From the NCBI RefSeq assembly GCF_037646455.1, contig NZ_JBBIXN010000002.1:248001-312000 (forward strand): a DNA stretch of 64,000 nucleotides. Reading direction: 5' to 3'. The position numbers and the translations under genes are program-made. The notes beneath the pieces were generated by a model. The model was given only the letters and a program-made list of their open reading frames with translations, was not told where the DNA came from and made no database searches. Position 1 is the stretch's first letter; every line of letters begins with the position of its first letter. Below are positions 42,002-51,034 of this stretch, one piece after another. Source of the stretch: Draconibacterium mangrovi_A. Lineage in GTDB: Bacteria; Bacteroidota; Bacteroidia; Bacteroidales; Prolixibacteraceae.

Positions 42002-43831
42002 ATGATTTATGGATGTTTATCAGGTTCAAGGCATTCATTAATCGAAACAAAGATTGAATTACTTGAACAATTAATGAAATTTGATGATTTCTATCATCAG
42101 AGAAAAACGGATGGGAATTTCTTTGCAGGGTATTACGTTTCTAAAAAAATACCATTATCTAAAAATGACTTTTTTTTTAATGATCCAAACACTGGAAACA
42201 CTTTGCTTCTCTCGGGATGCATATATAACATTGATACGATTATTGAATCATATGGCATTTCAGGAAAAACTATATCCACTGCTGAAAAATTGTACGTTGC
42301 CTATCGAAACGGAGGCTTAGGATTTGTAAATCAATTAAATGGTGATTTTGTTTTTGCAATATTTTTAAAAAAATCTCATAAACTCTTTCTTTTTAGAGAC
42401 CATTTAGGAATACGACCTCTTGCATATACTAAGTATAATGATAACTTATTTTTTTCTTCTGATATAACCAGTTTGTGCAGATCATTTTATGAAGGAGATA
42501 AATTAAACCGGGAATTCTTGCTCAATGAATTCAAAATGATTGATTTTTCTCAAACTCCTAACTCTGCAGTAAAAAAGCTGCCTCCTGGTCATTATCTTGA
42601 ATTTTCAAAAAATAGTGTAAAGACAATAAAATATTGGCATCCTGAAAAGATTCAGATTGATAATAATTTAGGTAAAGTTCAAATGCTGTCGGATATCGAA
42701 AAAATAATTGATAACGCTGTGGCAATCAGATGTAATCCTAAATATACAGCAGGTACACATATTAGTGGTGGATTGGACTCAGGCATTGTAGCAGCACTGG
42801 CAAAAAAATATTATCAACATCAAAAAATATTCTACGGGTTTTCATGGTCACCTTCAGAATTAAACAATAAATCAGGCAAATATGATGAGCGTGAACTTAT
42901 CCGTGAACAATGTAAATTAAACGAGATCACTCCTTATTTTGCAAAATGGTCATTTACCGATTTTCGCCACTTTGTTTCAAATAAACTCAGGTTTGGAGAG
43001 TTTTATCAGGAGTACAAGGTTTTACAGAAAGCCGAAACAGAAGGAGTTAATTTGATCTTCAGTGGATATGGAGGGGACGAATTTGTTAGCAAAGGTGATC
43101 GTGGAATAGATATGGATCTTCTATTTAATCTTCAATTTTCATCATTTCTGCAAAGGAATAGCATCGCCAAACCACGTTCACTATTTAAACGTATAATTAA
43201 CGAAATATTATTTCCAGCCTTAAACATCTTACCATTATCAGTGCGGAAATTACAAAAGGAATCAAGTAAATACATCAAGGCCGAATATCAAAAATCAGAT
43301 AAAAAAACAGTATCAAACTTTTATTTTTTTACGTCCAGAAGAAAATTGCATTTGGGATTTCTAAAAACTTACCATCTTAATTATAGATTGGAAAATTGGT
43401 ATATTGAAGGTATGCATAAAGGTATAGAATATCGTTTTCCTCTTCTTGACAAGAATATTGTGGAATACATGTTAAAAGTACCTTCAAAATTGCTTGCAAA
43501 TAGTAATTTCTCTCGCACAATTTTGAGGGAAATAAGTGATGGTTTTCTTCCAGAAAGCGTAAGATGGAATTTATCTTCATTTGATCCTGTTCTTTATCAG
43601 GAATCACCAAAAATGGTGAATAAATTAAGTTTGGAAATCATAAATGAGCTTCCTTCTATTGAGCAAAATTCTGAACTTTCTTTTATTGACTTCAAAAAAA
43701 TAAAAAAAGATATAATTCAATTCAATAAGAATCCTGATTATAACTCATTCTCCTATTTACTTTTAGCCTTGTTTTTTGCAAAACAGTTGCACGAATATAC
43801 TATTCAATACAAAAAAGTACCTGCATTATAA
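42002..43831 (+). CDS. lasso macrolactam synthetase C (asparagine-synthase-like)
   Basis: 609 residues. The N-terminal glutaminase-like domain starts MIYGC: the catalytic Cys is not at position 2 as in AsnB, as expected for lasso cyclases that do not use glutamine. The C-terminal synthetase domain has the PPi loop SGGLDSG near 255, then YGGDEF and EYRFPLLDKNIVEYML. It adenylates the Glu9 side chain and closes the ring on the Gly1 amine. Base composition is more AT-rich than that of its neighbours. The B1 gene follows without a gap. Confidence 0.92.
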   Translation: MIYGCLSGSRHSLIETKIELLEQLMKFDDFYHQRKTDGNFFAGYYVSKKIPLSKNDFFFNDPNTGNTLLLSGCIYNIDTIIESYGISGKTISTAEKLYVAYRNGGLGFVNQLNGDFVFAIFLKKSHKLFLFRDHLGIRPLAYTKYNDNLFFSSDITSLCRSFYEGDKLNREFLLNEFKMIDFSQTPNSAVKKLPPGHYLEFSKNSVKTIKYWHPEKIQIDNNLGKVQMLSDIEKIIDNAVAIRCNPKYTAGTHISGGLDSGIVAALAKKYYQHQKIFYGFSWSPSELNNKSGKYDERELIREQCKLNEITPYFAKWSFTDFRHFVSNKLRFGEFYQEYKVLQKAETEGVNLIFSGYGGDEFVSKGDRGIDMDLLFNLQFSSFLQRNSIAKPRSLFKRIINEILFPALNILPLSVRKLQKESSKYIKAEYQKSDKKTVSNFYFFTSRRKLHLGFLKTYHLNYRLENWYIEGMHKGIEYRFPLLDKNIVEYMLKVPSKLLANSNFSRTILREISDGFLPESVRWNLSSFDPVLYQESPKMVNKLSLEIINELPSIEQNSELSFIDFKKIKKDIIQFNKNPDYNSFSYLLLALFFAKQLHEYTIQYKKVPAL

Positions 43832-44104
43832 ATGAAAAGATATTTTAGAAAAAAAGAAGCAGTATCAGGAAATCTGCATAACGAAATGGTAATGATGGAC
43901 CTCGACCAGGGCAAATATTTTTCACTGAACCCCGTGGCCACACGAATCTGGGAACTGCTAGAGGACGCAAAAACTTTGAAAGAACTCTGCAATATACTTC
44001 AGGAAGAATTTGATGTGGAAGAACAACAATGCATGAAGGAAGTAAGAGAACACCTGGAGGAGATGATCCGCCTTAAACTGGTATTTGCAAAAGAAGAAAA
44101 ATAA
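43832..44104 (+). CDS. lasso RRE protein B1 (PqqD-like)
   Basis: 90 residues of the PqqD family: NEMVMMDLDQGKYFSLNPVATRIWELLEDAKTLKELCNILQEEFDVEEQQCMKEVREHLEEMIRLKLV. It binds the leader through a winged-helix beta-sheet (RRE) and delivers it to B2 and C. It starts immediately after the C stop, in the same operon, and 32 bp before the next gene. Confidence 0.92.
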   Translation: MKRYFRKKEAVSGNLHNEMVMMDLDQGKYFSLNPVATRIWELLEDAKTLKELCNILQEEFDVEEQQCMKEVREHLEEMIRLKLVFAKEEK

Positions 44105-44136
44105 CTCTCAGTGTCTGCTTTCAACGTAACAAAACA

Positions 44137-45159
44137 ATGATTGAGAAATTTGACCGGGAAATCTTATACCAACACCACCAACTAAGCCACGACCAGATCG
44201 ATGACCTCCTGGGCGAAAACCGTCGGTCGGAATTTCCCGGAGCCAAAGCCCAGCACCTGCCCAAACTGGCGGAATTCAATGCACTTATAAGCTTATTTAT
44301 TGAAGAGGGCATTGAGTTTATCCCTTTTAAAGGCCCCATACTCTCCTACCTGTTATACAAAGACCCGCTCTACCGGAATTACCAGGATCTTGATTTTTTT
44401 ATCAAAGCGGAATCGCTTTCAAAGGCCTACGAACTGCTGTTGCAACGGGGATACTCCTCGCCTTATTTTAGCTGGCCGGAATCAGAACAAAAACAACAAC
44501 GACTGTTCAAGTATACCAACCAGGCGGCCTTGATTCATCCCGCAGGGGAATTGAGCGTTGAGTTCCACTGGCAACCTTTTAAATCGAATGTCCTTCGCCA
44601 ACAATCCATACAGGAACTCCTCTGGAACAATACCCGGACTATTGATTTTGGAGGCCAGACGATAAAGCTGTTAAACCGCGAATTCGAATTGCTGTATTTG
44701 ATCATCCACGGTGGTTTGCACCGCTGGGAACGATTAAAGTGGCTCGTCGATATTAAGGATTACCTTGTTAAAGTTGGATACGAACAATCTGTTTTTTCGG
44801 GCTATGTAAAAGAACTGAAAGCCGGGCGCATGGTGGCACTGTGTAATGCCATGCTTAAAGAATTTTTTCCCGATATAGAGCCTCTTTCCTGTACAACAAA
44901 AGTTTCCCCCTGGCTTTTAAAGAAGAATAACGAAAGCATCAACAGGAAGGAAGAACAGCCATACGACGATAGTTTCAAAGGACTTACTGTGGGAATGATC
45001 TACCTGATGCGCTGTTTTCCCGGTCTTAGCTACAAATGGAATGTGCTGAAAACTTTTAATTTTACCTACGATCAGTTGGACAGAAAAGGATTATTAGCAC
45101 ATCCGCTGTTTCACAACCTTTACCGGCTCATAAAAAAACTGATCCGCAGATTTTCATGA
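44137..45159 (+). CDS. lasso-cluster nucleotidyltransferase-like protein (N)
   Basis: 340 residues of the NTP_transf_5 family: FIPFKGPILSYLLYKDPLYRNYQDLDFFIKAESLSKAYELLLQRGY, with the DLDFFI acidic pair, then HPAGELSVEFHWQP. The family is a known companion in paeninodin-type clusters with an HPr-kinase-like gene. The reaction is unproven; modification of the peptide or a carrier is possible. It overlaps the ABC transporter start by 4 bp. Confidence 0.83.
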   Translation: MIEKFDREILYQHHQLSHDQIDDLLGENRRSEFPGAKAQHLPKLAEFNALISLFIEEGIEFIPFKGPILSYLLYKDPLYRNYQDLDFFIKAESLSKAYELLLQRGYSSPYFSWPESEQKQQRLFKYTNQAALIHPAGELSVEFHWQPFKSNVLRQQSIQELLWNNTRTIDFGGQTIKLLNREFELLYLIIHGGLHRWERLKWLVDIKDYLVKVGYEQSVFSGYVKELKAGRMVALCNAMLKEFFPDIEPLSCTTKVSPWLLKKNNESINRKEEQPYDDSFKGLTVGMIYLMRCFPGLSYKWNVLKTFNFTYDQLDRKGLLAHPLFHNLYRLIKKLIRRFS

Positions 45160-46874
45160 AAAAAAATCGATTGATCATAGACAGTCTTCACCTCATCAGG
45201 CGGCATCAACCGGCACGTCTGGTCCTGATCTTTCTGCTTACTCTCATTATGGGTACTGTTGGCGGTGTATCCATTGTATTGCTGATCCCGCTTTTGCAAC
45301 TGCTTACCCCCGGAACGGAAAGTGCTCCGGAAGGATTAGCATTTTACATCAACCAATGGGCAGAGAAACTCCACTTTAACCTGAGCTTCGAATCGATATT
45401 GCTGGTATTTGTGGTTTTACTGATAGTCAGCGCCCTGCTTCAGTATACAAAGTCGCTGCTCGATGCCTCCTGGCAGCAAAGTTTTATTTACCAATTGCGC
45501 CGCCGACTGTTTCGCAAGATCATTATGGCCGACTGGACCGTGCTCAACCAAAACAGCAAGACCAATCACCTGCAGGTACTGAGCAAAGAGGTACCCAACC
45601 TGGCTAACTTTGTATATTTTCTCTTGCGTCTGCTTACCTCGCTCATCATGGCCGCTGCCTATCTGGCCTGGGCCATGCTGGTGTCGGTGAAATTTACGTT
45701 GATCATCACGCTTATTGGTCTGGTGCTCTTCATACTGTTACGTCGCTTTCTGTTTAAAGCTTTTCACCTGGGCGAAGGCTATATCGAATCATACAACCGC
45801 CTGCTCAAGTACATCGATGATTTCTGGCAGACCGTAAAAATTGCCAAGGTCCACCGCTCGGAGCCGTTCTATTATAAAAAGTTCGACGAAGCTTCTTCCA
45901 CATTGGTGGATATCGAATACCGGATGCAAAAGAACTATGCCCTCCCCCAGTTGATCTATCGGATCGCCGGATTACTGGTGCTTGTTGGGGTGGTTTATGT
46001 GGGCTTCCGATTTCAAATGGTGCCACTGGCTTCCTTTTTTATACTGATCATCCTTTTTTCCCGGATCTATCCGCGCTTTACCGCGATGAACACCGATGTG
46101 AACATGATCATTACCAACATCCCGTCGGTGGAACTGGTAATCAACCTCGACCGGCAATTGGAAGACCATGCTTTGCACCGGGAAGAAACAATAAAACATA
46201 TCGATCTGCAAAAGGCGATCAGTATCAGTGCTTTGAATTTTGGCTACCCCGGAGCAAATCGCCTGTTCACCGACTGGAACGAAAACATACCCGCGTACCG
46301 GATCACAGGCATCATGGGCAGTTCGGGCGCCGGGAAAACCACTTTTATGGATCTGATCGCCGGGCTGCAAAAACCGCATTCGGGAACCATCAGCGTCGAC
46401 GGAAAAAAGCTAAACAACGACACACTTCCCGGCTGGCAGCAGAGCATCGGTTACCTGCCACAGGATGCCTTTTTTATCGATGGCACCTTGCGTGAGAACC
46501 TGGTATGGGACAGCCGTAAGGATTTTAACGATGCAGCCATCATGGACATGCTCGGGCGGGTAAATGCCGCTCATCTGGTGGAACGTTTCCCGAATAAACT
46601 CGATGAACATCTGGTGAACTACCATTTTCACTTTTCCGGCGGTGAACGCCAGCGACTGGCACTGGCACGTGTACTGCTGCGCCACCCTTCGCTCCTTCTG
46701 CTCGATGAAGCCACCTCATCACTCGACCCGGAGAATGAACAGCGGATCATGGAAACCATTGCCGCCCTGAAAAGCACGGTAACCATCATCTTTGTCACCC
46801 ATCGCCGCTCCCTCCTCCCCTGGTTCGATCATGTGATTGATTTGGATAAAGGAGCTACAAGCCACGAGCTGTGA
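45156..46874 (+). CDS. lasso-cluster ABC exporter D
   Basis: 572 residues. Half-transporter: six N-terminal membrane segments, then an ATPase with Walker A GSSGAGKTT near 388, signature SGGERQR near 495 and Walker B SLLLLDEATSSLD. No C39 peptidase domain, as expected where B2 removes the leader. In lasso clusters the D protein exports the mature peptide and gives self-immunity. It closes the operon. Confidence 0.9.
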   Translation: MKKNRLIIDSLHLIRRHQPARLVLIFLLTLIMGTVGGVSIVLLIPLLQLLTPGTESAPEGLAFYINQWAEKLHFNLSFESILLVFVVLLIVSALLQYTKSLLDASWQQSFIYQLRRRLFRKIIMADWTVLNQNSKTNHLQVLSKEVPNLANFVYFLLRLLTSLIMAAAYLAWAMLVSVKFTLIITLIGLVLFILLRRFLFKAFHLGEGYIESYNRLLKYIDDFWQTVKIAKVHRSEPFYYKKFDEASSTLVDIEYRMQKNYALPQLIYRIAGLLVLVGVVYVGFRFQMVPLASFFILIILFSRIYPRFTAMNTDVNMIITNIPSVELVINLDRQLEDHALHREETIKHIDLQKAISISALNFGYPGANRLFTDWNENIPAYRITGIMGSSGAGKTTFMDLIAGLQKPHSGTISVDGKKLNNDTLPGWQQSIGYLPQDAFFIDGTLRENLVWDSRKDFNDAAIMDMLGRVNAAHLVERFPNKLDEHLVNYHFHFSGGERQRLALARVLLRHPSLLLLDEATSSLDPENEQRIMETIAALKSTVTIIFVTHRRSLLPWFDHVIDLDKGATSHEL

Positions 46875-47093
46875 GCCGTGAGTCATCGGTCTTTATTTCA
46901 TTAAAACGACTTCAATCCATCGTAAACTCAACATAAGCTCTTTGGACTGTCATTCACTATCTTATTACTGAACAAAAGTCCCCACTTGGGGGGATTTAGG
47001 TGGTCTGAGAAAATGAGGAACGAGCAATGAGCCATTGGTCACTTGTCATTGAGAATTGGACATTGGATATTAAATATTGAACTTTTCACTTTT

Positions 47094-47147
47094 GCCTTCT
47101 GCCTTTTGCCTTCTGCCTTCTGCCTTCTGCCTTTTGCCTTGCCTTTA
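47094..47147. repeat. heptamer tandem array (GCCTTCT/GCCTTTT)
   Basis: Seven to eight 7-bp units with C/T variation at the sixth base; one unit lacks two bases. Confidence 0.85.
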
Positions 47148-47305
47148 AGCATTGAAACAGTATAGAACTCAATCCTTCAACAAATCTATCCCGCAGTCCA
47201 TAAATGAATAACAAACGCTCCCTTGGGGATTGGGGGTCAGGAAAACAAGCAACGGGTCATTAGGCACTTGTCATTGGGAATTGAATACCGACTAACGAAT
47301 GAGGC

Positions 47306-47524
47306 ATCTCAATCACAGACTACCGGCAACCGCAACCGCAACCTTGAAGCATTTCACAAACCTCGAATAAGAAATTCCCCTCCTGGCCAGGAGGGGTGTC
47401 AGCGTCAGATGAATTAACATGAATGCTCAATTTACCAACGCTATTTCGGCGCAAACAACCCACCAACATCTATCCAGGCAGCCGCATGCGCCGATTTACT
47501 CACGCTGATCGTTACCTCGGGCTT
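47306..47524. repeat. direct repeat, left member (offset 356 bp)
   Basis: About 219 bp, almost the same as 47662-47880. It starts ATCTCAATCACAGAC, contains CCCCTCCTGGCCAGGAGGGG and ends within the family D unit. Confidence 0.85.
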
Positions 47525-47560
47525 CACCCGGGGCTATTAAGCTATCGCCCTTTCAGGGCT
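47490..47560. repeat. family D repeat, copy 3
   Basis: CCGATTTACTCACG...CTCGGGCTTCACCCGGGGCTATTAAGCT and GCCCTTTCAGGGC. Confidence 0.75.
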
Positions 47561-47661
47561 TTTGAGGCGGCGCAGCACAAATACAATAATATAAGATAAT
47601 TCACGCGCCGCCTGGTTTTATAATTACAATTGTCATCCCGAATGAGAGCAACGAATGAGGG

Positions 47662-47880
47662 ATCTCAATCACAGACCACCGGCAACCGCAACCGCAACCT
47701 TGAAGCATTTCACAAACCTGGAATAAGAAATTCCCCTCCTGGCCAGGAGGGGTGTCAGCGTCAGATGAATTAACATGAATGCTCAATTTACCAACGCTAT
47801 TTCGGCGCAAACAACCCACCAACATCTATCCAGGCAGCCGCATGCGCCGATTTACTCGCGTTGCCCGTTAACCCGGGCTT
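47662..47880. repeat. direct repeat, right member
   Basis: See 47306-47524. Its family D part (47846 onward) diverges after CCCGGGCTT into ATCGGAATCCCTTCGG. Confidence 0.85.
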
Positions 47881-48114
47881 TTCCATCGGAATCCCTTCGG
47901 GGCACCTGAGCTAAAAGTCATTAGTCCCCGGATAGTGAGTATTGAACATTGGAAATTTATTAATCAACTATAAAATCCCTATTTTTGATGGATGATGAAG
48001 AACACAATTATCTTATTATTACATCATGAATACAGCATTAACTCTAACGAAGCATCAGGGCTTCATTTCACTCAGCAGGATAAATTAACATCACAAAATA
48101 AATAACTAACATTT

Positions 48115-49272
48115 ATGAAAACAGCATTAATAACTGGGATAACAGGACAGGATGGCGCTTATATGGCCGAGTACCTGATCAAAAAAGGCTATGTAGTTCA
48201 CGGTATAAAAAGGCGTTCTTCCCTGTTTAATACCGATCGCATCGATCACCTTTACCAGGATCCGCATGTTGACAACCGCAACCTGATCCTGCACTACGGC
48301 GATTTAACCGACAGTATGAACCTGACGCGGATCATCCAGGAGGTTCAGCCGGATGAAATTTACAACCTGGCCGCCATGAGTCACGTAATGGTAAGTTTTG
48401 ATACACCTGAATATACGGCCAATGCCGATGGGCTGGGCACGCTCCGCATTCTGGAGGCCGTACGCCTGCTTGGATTAAAAGAGAAGACGAAGGTCTACCA
48501 GGCTTCTACATCCGAGTTATTCGGATTGGTACAGGAGGTTCCTCAGAAGGAAACCACTCCTTTTTACCCGCGATCGCCTTACGGGGTAGCAAAATTGTAT
48601 GCCTACTGGATCACCGTGAATTACCGCGAAGCTTATGGTATCCATGCCAGTAACGGCATCCTGTTTAACCACGAATCACCGATCCGTGGCGAAACCTTTG
48701 TGACCCGTAAGATCACCCGGGCCTTATCGAGGATTGCATTGGGTATGCAGGACACCCTTTTCCTGGGAAATCTTTCGGCACAACGCGACTGGGGACATGC
48801 CAAAGATTACATCCGTGCCATGTACCTGATCCTTCAACAGGAAGTACCCGACGACTATGTAATCGCCACCGGGATCACTACTTCCATCCGCGATTTTGTG
48901 CAGATGGCCGCTGGAGAAATTGGACTGGAAATCAGTTACTCCGGGGAGAATGCTGAAGAAAAAGGGTTTATCTCTGCGGTAGATGAAAAGGTTTTTAACA
49001 AAAAAGTGGGTGAAGAGTACCTGGGGGACATCAAAGAACGTATTAAACATCGCAAAACAGCCAGTGTGGCAGTTGATCCGACTTATTTTCGTCCGGCTGA
49101 AGTGGATCTGCTGATCGGTGATCCGACCAAGGCCAACACCAAACTCGACTGGCAGCCGAAATACGATCTTCAGGGCCTGATCGAAGACATGATGGAATCG
49201 GATATCAAACTGATGAAAAAAGACCGTTATTTACAGGATGGTGGGTACAGGACGCTTAACTATTTTGAATAA
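48115..49272 (+). CDS. gmd: GDP-mannose 4,6-dehydratase
   Basis: 385 residues. Extended SDR: ALITGITGQDGAYMAEYLIKKGY is the NADP-binding GxxGxxG, QASTSELFG carries the Thr-Ser-Glu part of the active site and YPRSPYGVAKLYAYW the YxxxK. It converts GDP-mannose to GDP-4-keto-6-deoxymannose, the first step to GDP-fucose. It is longer than E. coli Gmd by the insert EYLGDIKERIKHRKTASVAVDPTYFRP before the C-terminal end, usual in Bacteroidota. fcl follows after a small GxxExxY gene. Confidence 0.94.
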   Translation: MKTALITGITGQDGAYMAEYLIKKGYVVHGIKRRSSLFNTDRIDHLYQDPHVDNRNLILHYGDLTDSMNLTRIIQEVQPDEIYNLAAMSHVMVSFDTPEYTANADGLGTLRILEAVRLLGLKEKTKVYQASTSELFGLVQEVPQKETTPFYPRSPYGVAKLYAYWITVNYREAYGIHASNGILFNHESPIRGETFVTRKITRALSRIALGMQDTLFLGNLSAQRDWGHAKDYIRAMYLILQQEVPDDYVIATGITTSIRDFVQMAAGEIGLEISYSGENAEEKGFISAVDEKVFNKKVGEEYLGDIKERIKHRKTASVAVDPTYFRPAEVDLLIGDPTKANTKLDWQPKYDLQGLIEDMMESDIKLMKKDRYLQDGGYRTLNYFE

Positions 49273-49311
49273 AGACACAGATTACGCAGAATTCCACTGA
49301 TTGCGCAGATT

Positions 49312-49692
49312 ATGTCATCACTGCTATACGAAAAAGAAACATATAATATTATCGGTGCCTGTATGATGAATGTTCATCGAAAGCTTGGAAATGGCTTTCT
49401 TGAATCTGTTTATCAGGAAGCTTTAGAAAGAGAATTTATAAAGCAAGCTATACCATTCGTAAAACAGCATAAGTTAAATGTATATTTGGATGGAGAGCCT
49501 TTAAAAAAGTATTTCAAGGTAGATTTTCTTTGTTATGAAGCGATAATTCTTGAGATTAAAGCTGTAGGATTTCTGGCTACTGACTTCAGTAAACAAACCA
49601 TCAACTACTTAAATGCCTCCGGTTTAAAAGTTGGATTGCTGATTAACTTCGGAGAAACAAGTTTGAAATGGAAACGTTTTATCAATACCTAA
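49312..49692 (+). CDS. GxxExxY-family protein
   Basis: 126 residues of the PDDEXK-like GxxExxY family: HRKLGNGFLESVYQEALEREF gives the name motif, then KKYFKVDFLCYEAIILEIKAV (D...ExK) resembles the nuclease core. Members are frequent between gmd and fcl or elsewhere in Bacteroidota polysaccharide loci; function is unproven. A nuclease role is suggested by the fold only. It lies 40 bp after gmd. Confidence 0.85.
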   Translation: MSSLLYEKETYNIIGACMMNVHRKLGNGFLESVYQEALEREFIKQAIPFVKQHKLNVYLDGEPLKKYFKVDFLCYEAIILEIKAVGFLATDFSKQTINYLNASGLKVGLLINFGETSLKWKRFINT

Positions 49693-49758
49693 AGGTCTGT
49701 GGAATCCGTGTTAATCAGTAAAATAGTTCAAACTTAATCAGAGAAGACCAATTATCCT

Positions 49759-50922
49759 ATGTCAAACAGAATTATTAAAATGAAAAAAAACGACAAAATA
49801 TACATCGCCGGTCACAGGGGGCTTGTAGGATCGGCCATTTGGAAAAACCTGCAGAAAAGAGCTTATACGAACCTGATCGGAAAAACCCGGCAGGAACTGG
49901 ACCTGCTGGACCAACAGGCTGTGGAAACATTTTTTGAACAGGAACAACCGGAATATGTTTTTCTGGCCGCAGCAAAAGTGGGTGGAATTGTAGCCAACAA
50001 TACCTATCGTGCTGATTTTATTTACGAGAATCTTGTGATCCAGAACCACATTATCCATAATGCCTGGAAATATGGTGTAAAGAAGTTATTGTTTCTGGGG
50101 AGTACCTGTATCTATCCGCGGGAGGCTCCGCAACCCATGCCGGAGGATTCACTCCTCACCTCCCCGCTGGAATACACCAACGAGCCTTATGCCATTGCCA
50201 AAATCGCCGGGATTAAATTGTGCGAAAGCTACAACCTGCAATACGGCACGAATTTTTTATCAGTTATGCCCACCAACCTGTATGGGCCAAATGACAATTT
50301 CGACCTGGAAAAATCACATGTTCTGCCGGCACTGATCCGTAAGATCCACCTTGGTCATTGCTTAGAAGAGAACAACTGGGAAGCTGTTCGTTCAGACCTG
50401 GATCAGCGTCCCATTGAAGGTATAAATGGCAATTCTTCAACTGATACAGTATGTTCCATCCTGTCAGAATATGGAATTAGTTCGTCCCCCTTTGAAAAGG
50501 GGGATCAAGGGGGATTGAAAAGCAAAGTCTCAGTCGAGGTATGGGGCTCCGGCGCTCCGATGCGCGAATTCCTCTGGAGTGAAGAAATGGCAGATGCCTG
50601 CGTGTACCTGATGGAAAACGTCGACTTTAAGGATGTGATCTCGTCCCCCTTGGTGAAGGGGGATAAAGGGGGATTGAAGGAGGTCAGAAACACCCACATC
50701 AATATCGGCACAGGGAAAGAGATCAGCATCAAAGGTCTTGCAACTCTGATCAAACAAATCGTCGGTTTTAAAGGCGAGCTGGTATTTAACACCTCCAAAC
50801 CGGATGGCACCCTGCGTAAACTCACCGATGTTACAAAACTTCACGAACTGGGCTGGCAGCACAAAATCGAAATTGAGGAAGGTGTAAAAAGAATGTATGA
50901 GTGGTATCAGGCCAAAAGGTAA
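49759..50922 (+). CDS. fcl: GDP-L-fucose synthase with two in-frame palindromic inserts
   Basis: 387 residues from ATG 49759 (ATG 49780 also possible). Epimerase/reductase of the SDR family: IYIAGHRGLVGSAIWKNL, LGSTCIYPREAPQPMPED and YAIAKIAGIKLCESYN (YxxxK). It makes GDP-L-fucose from GDP-4-keto-6-deoxymannose. Residues 241-253 (SSPFEKGDQGGLK) and 294-306 (SSPLVKGDKGGLK) are translated copies of the family C palindrome found in intergenic DNA. Both lie in the C-terminal substrate domain, between otherwise conserved blocks (VEVWGSGAPMREF; RNTHINIGTGKEISI). The frame is intact; activity is likely but not certain. Confidence 0.9.
   Translation: MSNRIIKMKKNDKIYIAGHRGLVGSAIWKNLQKRAYTNLIGKTRQELDLLDQQAVETFFEQEQPEYVFLAAAKVGGIVANNTYRADFIYENLVIQNHIIHNAWKYGVKKLLFLGSTCIYPREAPQPMPEDSLLTSPLEYTNEPYAIAKIAGIKLCESYNLQYGTNFLSVMPTNLYGPNDNFDLEKSHVLPALIRKIHLGHCLEENNWEAVRSDLDQRPIEGINGNSSTDTVCSILSEYGISSSPFEKGDQGGLKSKVSVEVWGSGAPMREFLWSEEMADACVYLMENVDFKDVISSPLVKGDKGGLKEVRNTHINIGTGKEISIKGLATLIKQIVGFKGELVFNTSKPDGTLRKLTDVTKLHELGWQHKIEIEEGVKRMYEWYQAKR
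50482..50520. repeat. family C palindrome inserted in fcl (first)
   Basis: TCGTCCCCCTTTGAAAAGGG then GGATCAAGGGGGATTGAA. It matches intergenic copies at 37.8-37.9 kb (GTCCCCCTT...AAGGGGGA...AGGGGGATTGA). Confidence 0.9.
50641..50679. repeat. family C palindrome inserted in fcl (second)
   Basis: TCGTCCCCCTTGGTGAAGGG then GGATAAAGGGGGATTGAAG. Same reading frame as the first insert, so both encode SSP-x2-KGD-x-GGLK. Confidence 0.9.
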
Positions 50923-51034
50923 AAATATATTTTCGGATGAAATAAGTAAAAAGGCCCGGAAGGTTTTACTATTTTCACGAAAAATAAAACCGGCTGCCTG
51001 AAAATGCCGATGAAACAAGCAACTTTTTAAATTG

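Larger units (their letters stand above)
46875..48114. other. intergenic region, 1240 bp, repeats
   Basis: Holds a GCCTTCT/GCCTTTT heptamer array, two ~219-bp direct repeats (47306-47524 and 47662-47880), family D copies 3 and 4, a family A right part (about 47558-47666) and the CCCCTCCTGGCCAGGAGGGG palindrome in both members of the duplication. Frames across it are repeat-encoded. The last ~120 bp lead into gmd. Confidence 0.7.

Noticed and set aside
42002..43831. Ordinary asparagine synthetase (asnB)
   Set aside because: The N-terminus lacks Cys at position 2, and the gene lies between a lasso precursor and a PqqD-like RRE gene with B2 and ABC genes nearby.
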